A DNA stretch of 64,000 bases from Brevibacillus choshinensis (GTDB lineage Bacteria; Bacillota; Bacilli; Brevibacillales; Brevibacillaceae), in NCBI RefSeq assembly GCF_016811915.1, contig NZ_CP069127.1, forward strand, positions 2,269,001 through 2,333,000. Direction: 5' to 3'. Both the position numbers and the translations under genes were made by a program. The notes beneath the pieces were generated by a model that worked only from the letters and a program-made list of their open reading frames with translations, did no database searches and was not told the origin of the DNA. This document shows positions 44,294 to 53,712 of this stretch, one piece after another. Each line of letters opens with the position of its first letter. Within the stretch, counting starts at the first letter, position 1.

Positions 44294-45025
44294 ATGCTAG
44301 TCTCTGTTGCTTCAGAATATGATTGCTGGGAAAGGGGGGAATGGCCAATCGAGGCTGCAAATGGTGGACCCTTTCTGAAAAAAAAAGAAGTCCATGTCTG
44401 GGTGGCGAGTGTCTCCTCCGTCCTTCCTGGCAACTTCGACCTGAGTCACGAAGAAGAAGCAAAGGCAACCCGTTTTTTATCTCGCCTCGATCAAAAACGA
44501 TACCGATTTTCTCGCATGCTCCTCCGACTTCTCTTATCCGCTTATGTGCAATGTGATCCTTCAGTCTTACGCTTTGGAAAAAATCACGTTGGTAAGCCTT
44601 TTTTGTTTTCAGGAGATAAAGAAAGCCACATCCGCTTTAACCTGTCGCACACCAGGGATGCCGTTTGCTATGTAATGGCTTTTGATCAGGAAGTGGGTAT
44701 TGATATGGAATACATCGATGACAGGTTTGATTGGCAAAGTGTCTCCCATTCCTTTTTTTCAGATCTAGAGAAGCAACTGCTCCATTCGAAGCAGGGAAAC
44801 GATCAGCTCATTGCGTTCTATCAGATCTGGACCCGAAAAGAGGCCTATCTAAAAGCTAAGGGAATGGGACTGGCTGGTCTCGATGAATGGGGACGTTTAA
44901 AGGATACGAGTACGTTTGAGGACGTATGCCTGCATGATTTTCGCTACCGAGATCAGTACGTTGGGACATTGGCTCTGGAATCAACTTTACCATCGGTACG
45001 TTATTTCCAATTTCCGAATGCTTGA
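44294..45025 (+). CDS. Sfp-type 4'-phosphopantetheinyl transferase
   Basis: Transfers phosphopantetheine from CoA to the conserved Ser of carrier proteins. 243 residues. The magnesium/CoA motif VGIDMEYI is near residues 135-142, and WTRKEAYLKAKGMGL lies about 45 residues later; NLSHTRDAVCYV is the other typical block. GGAAAGGAG precedes the ATG at 44294. The next gene, 30 bases downstream, is an NRPS whose PCP needs this modification, so they form one operon. Confidence 0.93.
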   Translation: MLVSVASEYDCWERGEWPIEAANGGPFLKKKEVHVWVASVSSVLPGNFDLSHEEEAKATRFLSRLDQKRYRFSRMLLRLLLSAYVQCDPSVLRFGKNHVGKPFLFSGDKESHIRFNLSHTRDAVCYVMAFDQEVGIDMEYIDDRFDWQSVSHSFFSDLEKQLLHSKQGNDQLIAFYQIWTRKEAYLKAKGMGLAGLDEWGRLKDTSTFEDVCLHDFRYRDQYVGTLALESTLPSVRYFQFPNA

Positions 45026-45055
45026 AATGGATGCAAGCTGAATGAGGAGGATTTT

Positions 45056-48000
45056 ATGAAGCATGTTCTCTTGGAGCAGGAAGACGTTGGCCTTTCTACG
45101 GACCACGGAATTGCGGAACGAGCATTCGATCATGAGAGAAGAGCCAAGTTTTACACTTATGTGTGGAAGCTGGCCGGTCAACTCGACTCTGATGCATTGC
45201 AAGAGGCCATGGACGAAATCGTGAGAAGGCATGAAGTTCTGCGAATGTCTGTCAGCATGCAAAACGGGATTCCTGCGAACATCGTACAGCCATTTTTGCC
45301 GTTGAAATGGACAATCATTGATCTTCGCCCAATGCCAAAGGCAGAGTCAGATGTCTATATCCAAATGTGCTTGCAAGGTAGAAACTTCAGCCCATTGGAG
45401 ACGGCAAGGGAAAGCGACCCTCCTCTTCGTACAGTACTGCTGAAGGTGTCAGATACGGAACACTTGTTTTTGCTGCAGGTATATGCATCAGCTGCTGACG
45501 ATTGGTCTATTCACATTTTGCAGGAAGAGCTGTTTGCGGCATACCAGGCTTTTCAACTCAAAGAATCCCCACAGTGGCGAGAACAACCCGTTTCTTTTGA
45601 AAGCTACCGCCAGTGGCGGGAAAAATGGTGTACAGGCCAAACAGCAGTAGCTGAGCTCGCATTTTGGAAAAAGAAAATGGGTTATGAACCACCCGAGCAG
45701 TATTTGCCCGTGGATTCATCAGGCGCCCCAGCAGCTGTTTTAACCACGCACACCTACCAACTATCCATCCCTCCGCATCTCAAGCAGCAATTGTACGCTT
45801 TCTCCAATCAACAACAGCTCAGCCCATTCCATCTATTATTGACCGTGTTGAAAATGCTGTTACGACGATATGGTAACGAAGACGAGATTCGTGTCGCCAC
45901 GCTCGTTTCCAGGCGAGACGATCCTGCTATCGAGCGAGGCATTGGCTCCTTTGCCAACCTGCTGCTTCTACAAACGTTCTGGAAGCAAGATTTGACGTTT
46001 CGTGAAGCCCTCTTCGTCGTTCAACAGACACTTACCGAGGCGTACCAGCGTCAGCGGATCCCATTCGACTATGTGGTAAAGGAGCTAGGTTTAAGCCGCA
46101 CAGCTCAGCCTCTCTATCGAGTGATGTTTCACATGCCGCCTGCGCTGCCGAAAATAGTTTTACCAGGTCTGCAAATCACAAAACTTGACACAGGCAATCG
46201 CTGTGAGGAAGCGGAGTTGGTCATAAAGGCAACGGAGTCCGAAGAAGGGATGAAGTTCTTATTTACCTATGCTACCAACAAGTTCAGTGAGGATAGCATT
46301 ATCCGTATGGGAGGGCATTTCACCACGCTGCTCAGCGAAGCATTGGCACATCCTGACGTGAGAGTAACAGAATTGCCGATGCTGACCTCGGCTGAAAGCC
46401 AGCAGCTGCTGGTGGAATGGAATCTGGAGAGGGCCACTTATCCTCGTGATCTCAGTATTCCGGAGGTCTTTGAACAGCAGGTGAAGGAGCAGCCTGATGA
46501 AGTGGCCCTGCTGTTTGAAGATAGCGTACTGTCCTACCGGCAATTGAATGATCGAGCAAATGAAATCGCTTCTCGACTGCGAGCGCTGCAAATAACTCCT
46601 GATCAGCTGGTAGCGGTCTGTCTCGACCGTTCGTTCGATATGATCGCCAGCTACTTAGGAGTGTTAAAAGCGGGAGGAGCGTACGTACCGATCGATTTAA
46701 CCTACCCCAAAGAGCGGATCGCCTATATGCTTGAAGACGCTGCCGTTCCGTTTGTGATTACAACAGAGCGCATTGCAAAAGACCTTCCCGCCATCACCGC
46801 CAATTGGCTGTATCTCGATAAAGATGCTCAGGAGCCCTCCTCTGAAGGTCATGAACCCTGCAGGGTAAGTACGGCGGACAGCCTGGCTTACGTCATGTAC
46901 ACATCAGGCTCAACAGGCAAACCGAAAGGCGTCATGGTGGATCATCGGGGAATCGTCCGTTTGGTGAAAGACATTGATTACGCTTCTGTAGGTCCGGATG
47001 AAGTCTATATGAATTTAGGTGCAGTCGCCTTTGATGTATCCGCATTTGAAATTTATGGGGCATTGTTGAACGGAGGGAAGCTGGTCATCCTCCCGACAAA
47101 CAAGCCGAGCTTCGAAGAAATCGCCAGAACAATCGAGCGATACAAAGTGACATCGCTTAACATCACCCCTGACCGGTTGAATGTCCTGCTCGAGGATCAC
47201 AGTGAAGCCCTGCGTGGGTTGCGCCAGGTGATGCCTGGGGGAGAAGCGCTTCCAGTCTGGCTGGCTCGCAAATGTATGACAAAGTTGCCCAACAGCCGAC
47301 TGATCAATCTGTACGGCCCGACAGAAAATGCAGTCAATACAACGAGCTATCATGTGAAAGAATTGCCTGAGAACGCCACTATGGTCCCGATCGGTCGCCC
47401 CATTGCCAATGATCGACTCTATATTCTCGACGACCATTTGCAGCCAGTTCCTATCGGGGTCATAGGAGATCTGTACATTGCCGGGGACGGGGTGGCGAAA
47501 GGCTATTTGAACAGGCCGGAATTGACAGAAGAGCGATTTCCCAAAGATCCGTTCGGCAATGTGCCTGGACGGCGAATGTATAAGTCAGGAGATTTGGCAC
47601 GGTATCGGGCAGATGGTAACGTAGAGTTCATCGGCAGAGCTGATGATCAAGTGAAAATCAGAGGATGTCGGATTGAATTAGGCGAGATTGAGACCGTAGT
47701 AGGCACGTTTTCCGGGGTGCGTCAAGCGGTCGCAGGAGTCACAAAGAGCAAGGACGGCTCCGCAAATCTGATCGCTTATGTCGTCATGAACGCAGGAGTC
47801 AGCTTTGATCAAGGAAAGCTGCGTGAGTTTGTCCGCGACCGATTGCCAGAATATATGATTCCGACCTTTTTTCTTGAGCTTCAGGAGGTGCCCGTCACAC
47901 CCGTAGGAAAGATCGATCGTAGAAGGCTCCCAGAGCCGACTGTAGCAAGTAATGAAGAGCTGGTCGTGCAGCCGCGCAATCAAGTCGAAGAAAAGCTCGT

Positions 48001-48976
48001 GCAGATTTGGGAAAAATTGCTGGAGGTAAAGCCGATCGGCGTGACCGACAACTTCTTTCTTCTTGGCGGCAACTCCTTGTTGGCCATGACGATGTTCTCT
48101 TACATCGAGAAGACTTTTCAAAAGAGGCTGTCCGTCTCCAGTGTTTTTCAGGAAGATACAATCGAAAAACTTGCGAGACTTCTTTCCTCGGGCGAGGAGC
48201 ACGCGGAGCTGTCGAAATCATTGGTACCAATCCAGCCATTGGGACAGCAAGCCCCTATGTTTTGCATTCATGGAGGGGGAGGAGAAGTACTGATTTATGG
48301 TGATTTGGCGCGCAGGCTGGGCAAGAATCAGCCTCTCTACGGCTTGCGTTACTCAGGCGGAGGTGATCGACAGGTCAGTGTTGAAGAAATGGCAGCCAAG
48401 TATATCCAGGAAATTCGCGAGGTGCAGACCAAAGGGCCGTACCACCTGATAGGTTTTTGCCTGGGAGGAGCGATTGCTTACGAAATGGCCCAGCAGCTCA
48501 GGAGGGATGGACAGGAGATTGGCCTCCTGACTATCCTGAATTATGCCAACCCGGCACTGCCTCCGCTCAAGACGGAAACCAAGATCATCAATAGCTTCAA
48601 GCTCCTCTTTCAATTGCCGCCTGATTTGCGCACTCCCTTTGTTATGCAAAAGCTGCGGTTTGTCGGAAACGTGCTCAAGAAAACGATGGATTCGACACCG
48701 GGTGATGACGATTCTTTGCAGGTTCTGATTCAGGCGATGCGTGCGTACAGACCTGAACCGTATTCCGGAAGATTGCTCTTGATTCGTGCCATGACCAATC
48801 TAAATCAGGCCGAAAAGCTGGGCTGGAAGGTCACCGATGAAGGCCAAATTGAAGAACATTGCATGACAGCCGATCACGGTACGTTACTGAAAGAGCCGAA
48901 TCTGATTACGCTTATCGAGCATGTTCGAAATCATTTGAATGTAAGAAAAGGGGAAAGGAATCTCAGTTCCTTTTGA
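45056..48976 (+). CDS. Single-module NRPS (C-A-PCP-TE) with atypical C and TE active sites
   Basis: A 1306-residue nonribosomal peptide synthetase. Condensation-like domain about 1-440, adenylation about 465-955 (VMYTSGSTGKPKG, NLYGPTENAV, SGDLARYRADG, PVGKIDRRRLP), PCP with Ser1007 in LLGGNSLLAM, thioesterase about 1075-1300. The C-domain HHxxxDG motif reads YASAADD (143-149), so the catalytic His is Ala. The TE has Cys1135 (GFCLGG) in place of Ser, Asn1162 where Asp is usual, and His1274. Substrate code by alignment: D-V-F-N-M-G-L-V-N-K, which I cannot assign. Product unknown. Confidence 0.9.
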   Translation: MKHVLLEQEDVGLSTDHGIAERAFDHERRAKFYTYVWKLAGQLDSDALQEAMDEIVRRHEVLRMSVSMQNGIPANIVQPFLPLKWTIIDLRPMPKAESDVYIQMCLQGRNFSPLETARESDPPLRTVLLKVSDTEHLFLLQVYASAADDWSIHILQEELFAAYQAFQLKESPQWREQPVSFESYRQWREKWCTGQTAVAELAFWKKKMGYEPPEQYLPVDSSGAPAAVLTTHTYQLSIPPHLKQQLYAFSNQQQLSPFHLLLTVLKMLLRRYGNEDEIRVATLVSRRDDPAIERGIGSFANLLLLQTFWKQDLTFREALFVVQQTLTEAYQRQRIPFDYVVKELGLSRTAQPLYRVMFHMPPALPKIVLPGLQITKLDTGNRCEEAELVIKATESEEGMKFLFTYATNKFSEDSIIRMGGHFTTLLSEALAHPDVRVTELPMLTSAESQQLLVEWNLERATYPRDLSIPEVFEQQVKEQPDEVALLFEDSVLSYRQLNDRANEIASRLRALQITPDQLVAVCLDRSFDMIASYLGVLKAGGAYVPIDLTYPKERIAYMLEDAAVPFVITTERIAKDLPAITANWLYLDKDAQEPSSEGHEPCRVSTADSLAYVMYTSGSTGKPKGVMVDHRGIVRLVKDIDYASVGPDEVYMNLGAVAFDVSAFEIYGALLNGGKLVILPTNKPSFEEIARTIERYKVTSLNITPDRLNVLLEDHSEALRGLRQVMPGGEALPVWLARKCMTKLPNSRLINLYGPTENAVNTTSYHVKELPENATMVPIGRPIANDRLYILDDHLQPVPIGVIGDLYIAGDGVAKGYLNRPELTEERFPKDPFGNVPGRRMYKSGDLARYRADGNVEFIGRADDQVKIRGCRIELGEIETVVGTFSGVRQAVAGVTKSKDGSANLIAYVVMNAGVSFDQGKLREFVRDRLPEYMIPTFFLELQEVPVTPVGKIDRRRLPEPTVASNEELVVQPRNQVEEKLVQIWEKLLEVKPIGVTDNFFLLGGNSLLAMTMFSYIEKTFQKRLSVSSVFQEDTIEKLARLLSSGEEHAELSKSLVPIQPLGQQAPMFCIHGGGGEVLIYGDLARRLGKNQPLYGLRYSGGGDRQVSVEEMAAKYIQEIREVQTKGPYHLIGFCLGGAIAYEMAQQLRRDGQEIGLLTILNYANPALPPLKTETKIINSFKLLFQLPPDLRTPFVMQKLRFVGNVLKKTMDSTPGDDDSLQVLIQAMRAYRPEPYSGRLLLIRAMTNLNQAEKLGWKVTDEGQIEEHCMTADHGTLLKEPNLITLIEHVRNHLNVRKGERNLSSF

Positions 48977-48993
48977 CTAATGCCACAAAGATC

Positions 48994-49032
48994 AACCCTC
49001 GATTCTAGAGTTTCTGGAATCGAGGGTTTTTT
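48994..49032 (+). terminator. Terminator of the NRPS operon
   Basis: AACCCTCGATTC / GAATCGAGGGTT stem with an 11-base loop and T6. Confidence 0.9.
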
Positions 49033-49118
49033 GTGCGTTTGCCCATCACGCGCCATTGGTGGGCGACATAAGGTAATCATGACTGGTCAGATACCTATTT
49101 TGGAGGAGGATGTCTGCA

Positions 49119-49358
49119 TTGGATTCACAAACACGGGTCTATTTCCCTTATGTAAGCCCTCATGATCCATGCCCCCCGATACGCGTCAAGTCGTACTACG
49201 TCCCACCTGAGCTCTTCATCGGTTTTCAACCCCCCGATCTTCCGCAGTTCTCTCCCATGGAGGCTCTGATGCGAGGTACGCTGTGGCCTGCGCTTTACAG
49301 TCCTTACATTCCGACGGGACAGAGGGAAAGCAGAGGGGAGGGCCACCATGAACGTTAA
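49119..49358 (+). CDS. cotJA: Spore coat-associated protein CotJA
   Basis: A 79-residue Pro/Tyr-rich inner-coat protein: TRVYFPYVSPHDPCPPIRVK, then PPDLPQFSPMEAL and GTLWPALYSPY, as in CotJA. Start: the ATG at 49110 touches GGAGGAGG with no spacing, while the TTG at 49119 (giving MDSQTRVYF) is 9 bases away and matches the family N-terminus, so TTG is chosen. First gene of the cotJABC operon, expressed in the mother cell in B. subtilis. Overlaps cotJB by 11 bases. Confidence 0.9.
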   Translation: MDSQTRVYFPYVSPHDPCPPIRVKSYYVPPELFIGFQPPDLPQFSPMEALMRGTLWPALYSPYIPTGQRESRGEGHHER

Positions 49359-49626
49359 TCCGCATACAAGACCTGGCGATGAGCAGTACATGGAAATGCT
49401 CAAGGAGCTGCAAGCAGTTGACTTCGTCTTGTGTGAGCTGAATTTATATCTGGATACCCATCCGAATGATATGAACGCGATTGAGCAATACAATGAACTC
49501 ACGCAGCAGCGCTGGCAAATGGCCAATGAATTCGAAGCCCTGTACGGGCCGCTCATGAACTTTGGGCACAGCTTTTCGGGTTATCCGTGGCAATGGAACG
49601 ATACGCCTTGGCCTTGGCAAGTTTAA
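49348..49626 (+). CDS. cotJB: Spore coat protein CotJB
   Basis: A 92-residue coat protein: LKELQAVDFVLCELNLYLDT, HPNDMNAIEQYNELTQQR and a Trp/Pro-rich end (YPWQWNDTPWPW), matching CotJB. Overlaps cotJA and is followed 28 bases later by cotJC. Confidence 0.92.
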   Translation: MNVNPHTRPGDEQYMEMLKELQAVDFVLCELNLYLDTHPNDMNAIEQYNELTQQRWQMANEFEALYGPLMNFGHSFSGYPWQWNDTPWPWQV

Positions 49627-49654
49627 CATAGAGAAATGAGGGGTAATTGCGACG

Positions 49655-50224
49655 ATGTGGATCTATGAGAAAAAGCTTCAATACCCGGTTCGTGTGGGCA
49701 AGTGCGATGTTCGAATGGCAAAATTCCTGATGGAGCAATACGGCGGTGCTGACGGTGAGCTAGCTGCTGCCCTCCGCTATTTAAATCAACGATACACGAT
49801 CCCGGATAAAGTCATTGGACTTTTGACCGATATCGGAACGGAAGAATTTGCGCATTTGGAAATGATCGCGACCATGGTGTACAAATTGACCAAAGACGCG
49901 ACCGTGGAAGAGCTGGAAGCAGCAGGACTCGGCGCCCACTACGCCAATCACGACCGCGCCCTCTTTTATGAAAATGCAGGCGGTGTACCATTTACTGCCA
50001 CCTACATCCAGGCAAAGGGGGATCCCATCGCGGATTTGTACGAAGATATCGCAGCGGAGGAAAAGGCGCGCGCTACTTATCAGTGGCTCATTGACATGAC
50101 GGATGATGTGGATATTCAAGATGGCTTAAAATATTTGCGTGAGCGGGAAGTCGTGCACTCCCTGCGCTTTAGGGAAGCGGTTGAGATATTGAAAGAAGAG
50201 CAAGGCCGCAAGAAATTTTTCTAA
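49655..50224 (+). CDS. cotJC: Spore coat protein CotJC, manganese-catalase family
   Basis: 189-residue four-helix-bundle protein of the manganese catalase family: LLTDIGTEEFAHLEMIATMV and EDIAAEEKARATYQWLI supply the Glu/His metal ligands, with a further EREVVHSLRF near the end. It forms a complex with CotJA in the spore coat of B. subtilis. ATG 49655 lies in a normal position after cotJB. Confidence 0.94.
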   Translation: MWIYEKKLQYPVRVGKCDVRMAKFLMEQYGGADGELAAALRYLNQRYTIPDKVIGLLTDIGTEEFAHLEMIATMVYKLTKDATVEELEAAGLGAHYANHDRALFYENAGGVPFTATYIQAKGDPIADLYEDIAAEEKARATYQWLIDMTDDVDIQDGLKYLREREVVHSLRFREAVEILKEEQGRKKFF

Positions 50225-50296
50225 TCGTAGAGGAGAATGAAGCGCTGGCCAATCGGGCACACTGGGGTATGACTGAATCTGGAAAGGAGTGCCCCG

Positions 50297-50719
50297 ATGA
50301 AGGCCAAACGATTTGTCATTCGCTTGCTGCTTTTGATCGGAGTTGCTGCGTGCGTAGAATACTTTGTCTATGCAAACAATCACGTGGCGCCGACTGAAGC
50401 GACGGTAGAAGAAAGTCATAATCATTCGCAAGCCCCGACTCTCGCGGTCACGCACACGCTCAATCAGGATGATTTGGAGCTCAAGATCGCGGTGACGAAC
50501 TTCTCTTTCTCCTTGGAAAACATGGGGAAGGAAAACAAGCCTGGAGAGGGGCATGTCCATCTCTATCTGGATGGAAAAAAGGTGGCAAAGGTATTTGAGC
50601 CCTCTTATGTATTGAAGGATATTCCGAGCGGCAAGCATGAGGTCATGGTGGAGCTGGCGAACAACAACCATGAATCATACGGTGTCACCCAGCGCATTTC
50701 CATTGAAGTAAAGCCGTGA
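50297..50719 (+). CDS. Membrane-anchored extracytoplasmic protein, unknown
   Basis: A 140-residue protein: N-terminal hydrophobic signal/anchor (about 8-26), a His-rich linker (ESHNHSQAP), then a beta-rich domain with GHVHLYLDGKKVAKVFEPSY and KHEVMVELANNNHESYG. The domain resembles immunoglobulin-like GHAHLY/His-motif proteins in Bacillus, but I do not assign a family. Possible metal binding by the His residues is speculative. AAGGAG precedes the ATG. Confidence 0.6.
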   Translation: MKAKRFVIRLLLLIGVAACVEYFVYANNHVAPTEATVEESHNHSQAPTLAVTHTLNQDDLELKIAVTNFSFSLENMGKENKPGEGHVHLYLDGKKVAKVFEPSYVLKDIPSGKHEVMVELANNNHESYGVTQRISIEVKP

Positions 50720-50728
50720 AGGATGCAG

Positions 50729-50776
50729 AAAGCCGACGTCCGAGTGCCCGTTTGGCGCACTTAGAAGTCGGCTTTT
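50729..50776. terminator. Bidirectional terminator before the PrcB-like gene end
   Basis: AAAGCCGAC / GTCGGCTTT stem with inner AGTGC/GCACT and a T5 tail; genes are convergent. Confidence 0.85.
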
Positions 50777-50791
50777 TGTGTAAGAAGTGCT

Positions 50792-51232
50792 TTATCGCAT
50801 TTGTACAGTGACTTGTGCTTGTTGATCAGGCAGAGCGATGACCAGTGTCGGATAAGAAATGACCTGGATTTTCATCGCGCCTGGTGCTGGTGCTTTGACG
50901 TGAACGGAAACCGTAAAGCCGTGAGGGCCTGTCCGTTTGACTTGATCGGCCACGAGCTGATAACCGCCGGTAGGACGTTGGCCTGCTCCAATGACTACAT
51001 AGGACTTGCCTTTGGCGCGAACAACCGTATGGCCGCCTGTTTTCCGCACCTTGCTGAGTGCATCTTGTACGGCAGGAGGATAAGGAGCAGCAACCGCTTC
51101 ATATTGTGCATCCACCGGTGCAACCTCTTCCGCCGGGGCCACAGTTGGGGTAGGATGTGGAGTAGGCATTGGATGAACTCCAGTCAAAGTCAAAGCAGCA
51201 GAAAGCAACAAACCGGGAAACATGGTAAACAT
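50792..51232 (-). CDS. Secreted protein with PrcB C-terminal-like domain
   Basis: A 146-residue exported protein: signal peptide (about 1-20), a Pro/Thr/Ala linker and a C-terminal domain (about 85-146) with VVIGAGQRPTGGYQLVADQV, the pattern of PrcB-C domains (protease-complex subunits). Role unknown. ATG 51232 is 8 bases after GGAGGG; ATG 51235 is also possible. Divergent from the helicase-domain protein gene. Confidence 0.65.
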   Translation of the reverse strand: MFTMFPGLLLSAALTLTGVHPMPTPHPTPTVAPAEEVAPVDAQYEAVAAPYPPAVQDALSKVRKTGGHTVVRAKGKSYVVIGAGQRPTGGYQLVADQVKRTGPHGFTVSVHVKAPAPGAMKIQVISYPTLVIALPDQQAQVTVQMR

Positions 51233-51285
51233 CATACATCCCTCCATTTGTTGGATAGAATCTATAAAAAGCAGAGGTGACAGTC

Positions 51286-53196
51286 GTGCGCGTACAGGAT
51301 TCGCTGGAATGCCTGTCCGAAACCACTCAGAGAGCCATTCTGGTAGAGCAGTTGAATCGATTTGGTGTGGCTGATGACCAGGACTTGTCTTCTCGGCTGC
51401 AAGCCCCAACTTTTATGAAGCGCGTGTGGGAACAGGCAACTGAGATCGAGCGAGAAGTCATGAAGAAATTTGTCATCGCGTCGACCAGAGGTTTTTTTAG
51501 CAAACGCTCCTGGGAGCAGATGATCGCCTCAGACCAACGACATATGGCCGTCGGCTTGACAAGGCTGAGACGGCTTGGAATCGTTATGACCGTCCGCAAG
51601 ATGTGGAGCGAGATCGGTTATCTCATGCCGCAGGAGATCCGTGAGCAAATCACAGGGTATCTCCTCCCTGAATCGTCCCGGGCATTTGTGTCTCTTTCAA
51701 AAACGCTCCCTTATTATATAACGGCAGGTCGGGGGATACATCTGGATCTTTTTGGGCTTCTTCTGTTCATTCGGGACAATCAGGTTCCTGTGACGCAGAG
51801 GGGCACTGTTCATCGACGCATGTCATTGCGCATGTCTGCGTTGCTCTCCATGACGGACGAGCATTGTGCGGGATTGACTTTGCCTCCCTTGGATCAGGAA
51901 GAAAGAGAAGGACTTGCCTTGACCATTCATCTGGATGTTGCGATGCGTCTGGGTCTGATCCAGGTCGAGAACAAGCAGCTTTCCATTCGAACAAAAGAAG
52001 TAAGGCGCTGGCTCGCACAATCTCCGCCTGAGCGGTGGAAGGAAACCTTCGATTGTGTGATGGAGCAGTATTTGCCGCATGGAGAATGGTGGGAGGCGTT
52101 TACGGCCATGATGCGGCAAGTGCCGCTGGATCAGTGGTGTTCGCTGGAGGAACAGCTGCTCATGCTAAAGGAGGCTGGCTTCGCTTTACCTCTGGAAGCT
52201 GACCAGCTCATTCTGAAGAAATGGCTCCATCTGCTTATGGGGATGGGGTGGATTCAGCTAGGAATGGAAGGGGAAAACCGACACTTCTGGCGCTGGATCA
52301 GTCTGCCCCATTTGACAGCCGAGGAAGGCTGGTTTATCGATCCGGCCGGCTCCATCACCATCCCTCCGCTCGTTCCCATGCAAGCCGTTTGGGAAATCAG
52401 CCGTTTTTGCACGCTGCAATTTGACGGGCAGCTGATCCGTGGCGAAGTGCAGGCAAAAGAGGTGCAGAACTTCCTTGCTTCAGGTCGAAGCGAGGAGCAA
52501 GTGATCGAGCTGCTGAGCTTGGCTTGCGCGCATCCTGTGCCGGAAGCATTGATCGAAGCCATCGGGCAATGGGCCAAGACCGCACGCCAAATTCAAATGG
52601 AGCCTTTTTTTCGTGTCCGGACAGCCCATTCCGGTTTCATGGAAGAGTGGAAGGATATTCCCGACTTTCAGCCGTATTTATCGCAGATCCTATCCCCAAC
52701 AGACTTCCTTATCCCCATGTCGCAGAAGGAACAGCTGGTGGCTCTTCTGCGAGAATACGGATACGAGCCTCAGGTATTGGCTCCGGCATTTGAAGCAGCC
52801 ACGGCAGCTGAGAGCATGGCGGATGGGAGGGCACCCGTCGGTTGGTTCGCAGTGGAACGCCCTTGGGACGGATATGCGGTGGAAAATACGTTTCCTGACT
52901 TATTGGAAGGGATAAAGGAAGTGGCTTCCCTGCCCAAAATGTGGACACAGCATTTTCAATCCTATCATCCGCAGTCGCTCAGGGATCTTTTCAAACGGGC
53001 AAGTGAGCTGAAGCTGGAGGTGGAAATCCAGCAGCCGGGCAAAGACAAGGTGAAAGGACTGCCCACAGACGTCCGTGTGGATATGGGATATTGGACCGTT
53101 ACGCTTTCGGGTGAGGGCGGAAAAGTGCGCTATCGACTGGATGAAATTGGGAGAGTGCGCATTCTGGTGCCCGATTATCTGTACGAAGGGGTATGA
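51286..53196 (+). CDS. Helicase-associated (XPB/Ssl2 N-terminal-like) domain protein
   Basis: A 636-residue soluble protein without Walker motifs, so not a helicase itself. Residues about 360-445 (VWEISRFCTLQFDGQLIRGE and the following FLASGRSEEQVIEL) match the Helicase_C_3/XPB N-terminal-type domain found in actinobacterial and Bacillales proteins of unknown function. Several winged-helix-like stretches precede it. GTG 51286 is chosen: GAGGTG is 6 bases upstream. The gene is followed 53 bases later by ylbF. Confidence 0.7.
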   Translation: MRVQDSLECLSETTQRAILVEQLNRFGVADDQDLSSRLQAPTFMKRVWEQATEIEREVMKKFVIASTRGFFSKRSWEQMIASDQRHMAVGLTRLRRLGIVMTVRKMWSEIGYLMPQEIREQITGYLLPESSRAFVSLSKTLPYYITAGRGIHLDLFGLLLFIRDNQVPVTQRGTVHRRMSLRMSALLSMTDEHCAGLTLPPLDQEEREGLALTIHLDVAMRLGLIQVENKQLSIRTKEVRRWLAQSPPERWKETFDCVMEQYLPHGEWWEAFTAMMRQVPLDQWCSLEEQLLMLKEAGFALPLEADQLILKKWLHLLMGMGWIQLGMEGENRHFWRWISLPHLTAEEGWFIDPAGSITIPPLVPMQAVWEISRFCTLQFDGQLIRGEVQAKEVQNFLASGRSEEQVIELLSLACAHPVPEALIEAIGQWAKTARQIQMEPFFRVRTAHSGFMEEWKDIPDFQPYLSQILSPTDFLIPMSQKEQLVALLREYGYEPQVLAPAFEAATAAESMADGRAPVGWFAVERPWDGYAVENTFPDLLEGIKEVASLPKMWTQHFQSYHPQSLRDLFKRASELKLEVEIQQPGKDKVKGLPTDVRVDMGYWTVTLSGEGGKVRYRLDEIGRVRILVPDYLYEGV

Positions 53197-53249
53197 TCGT
53201 GGTACAATCGAGGGGTAGTTAGTTACCCTAGAAAGGAGGTCTCGCTCAA

Positions 53250-53705
53250 ATGGAAGCATTGGAAACAGCGGATGTCACGCAGCTGTTGCTGGAGTCCCAC
53301 GAACTTTCCACGATGATTAACCAGTCGCGCGAGGTCTCGGAGTATCTGCAGGCAAAGCGCCGGATGGAAGCAGACACGGAGGCGCAGCGATTGCTGGCGC
53401 TCTTTGAAAAGAAGAAGGAGCAGTACGAGGATGTGCAACGGTTCGGGAAATACCACCCCGACTACAACCATATATCGAAAGAAGTCCGTGAACTCAAGCG
53501 CACCATCGAGTTGATGGATTCCGTTCAGGCGTTCAAGCGGGCTGAGGAATCTCTGGACGAATTGTTGTATCAAGTGAGCCGGACGATCGCGAATGCCGTA
53601 TCGGATACGATCAAGGTTCCGAGCAACAATCCGTTTCTTGAAGCCCAGAGCAGTGGCTGTGGCACAGGGGGAAGCTGCGGCTGCAGCGTGAAAAAGCCCT
53701 CCTGA
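53250..53705 (+). CDS. ylbF: YlbF/RicF regulator (Y-complex component)
   Basis: A 151-residue helical protein of the YlbF family, part of the RicA-RicF-RicT complex that affects mRNA processing by RNase Y, competence and sporulation in B. subtilis. Family helices: LLLESHELSTMINQSREVSE and the LKRTIELMDSVQAFKRAEES stretch. The C-terminal GCGTGGSCGCS carries Cys137, Cys143 and Cys145, which in this family help bind an Fe-S cluster. ATG 53250 follows AAAGGAGG. Confidence 0.9.
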   Translation: MEALETADVTQLLLESHELSTMINQSREVSEYLQAKRRMEADTEAQRLLALFEKKKEQYEDVQRFGKYHPDYNHISKEVRELKRTIELMDSVQAFKRAEESLDELLYQVSRTIANAVSDTIKVPSNNPFLEAQSSGCGTGGSCGCSVKKPS

Positions 53706-53712
53706 TCTCTTT

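Noticed and set aside
47678..48202. Minus-strand frame of 174 codons opposite the NRPS
   Set aside because: Lies in antisense to the A-domain end and PCP; shadow frame.
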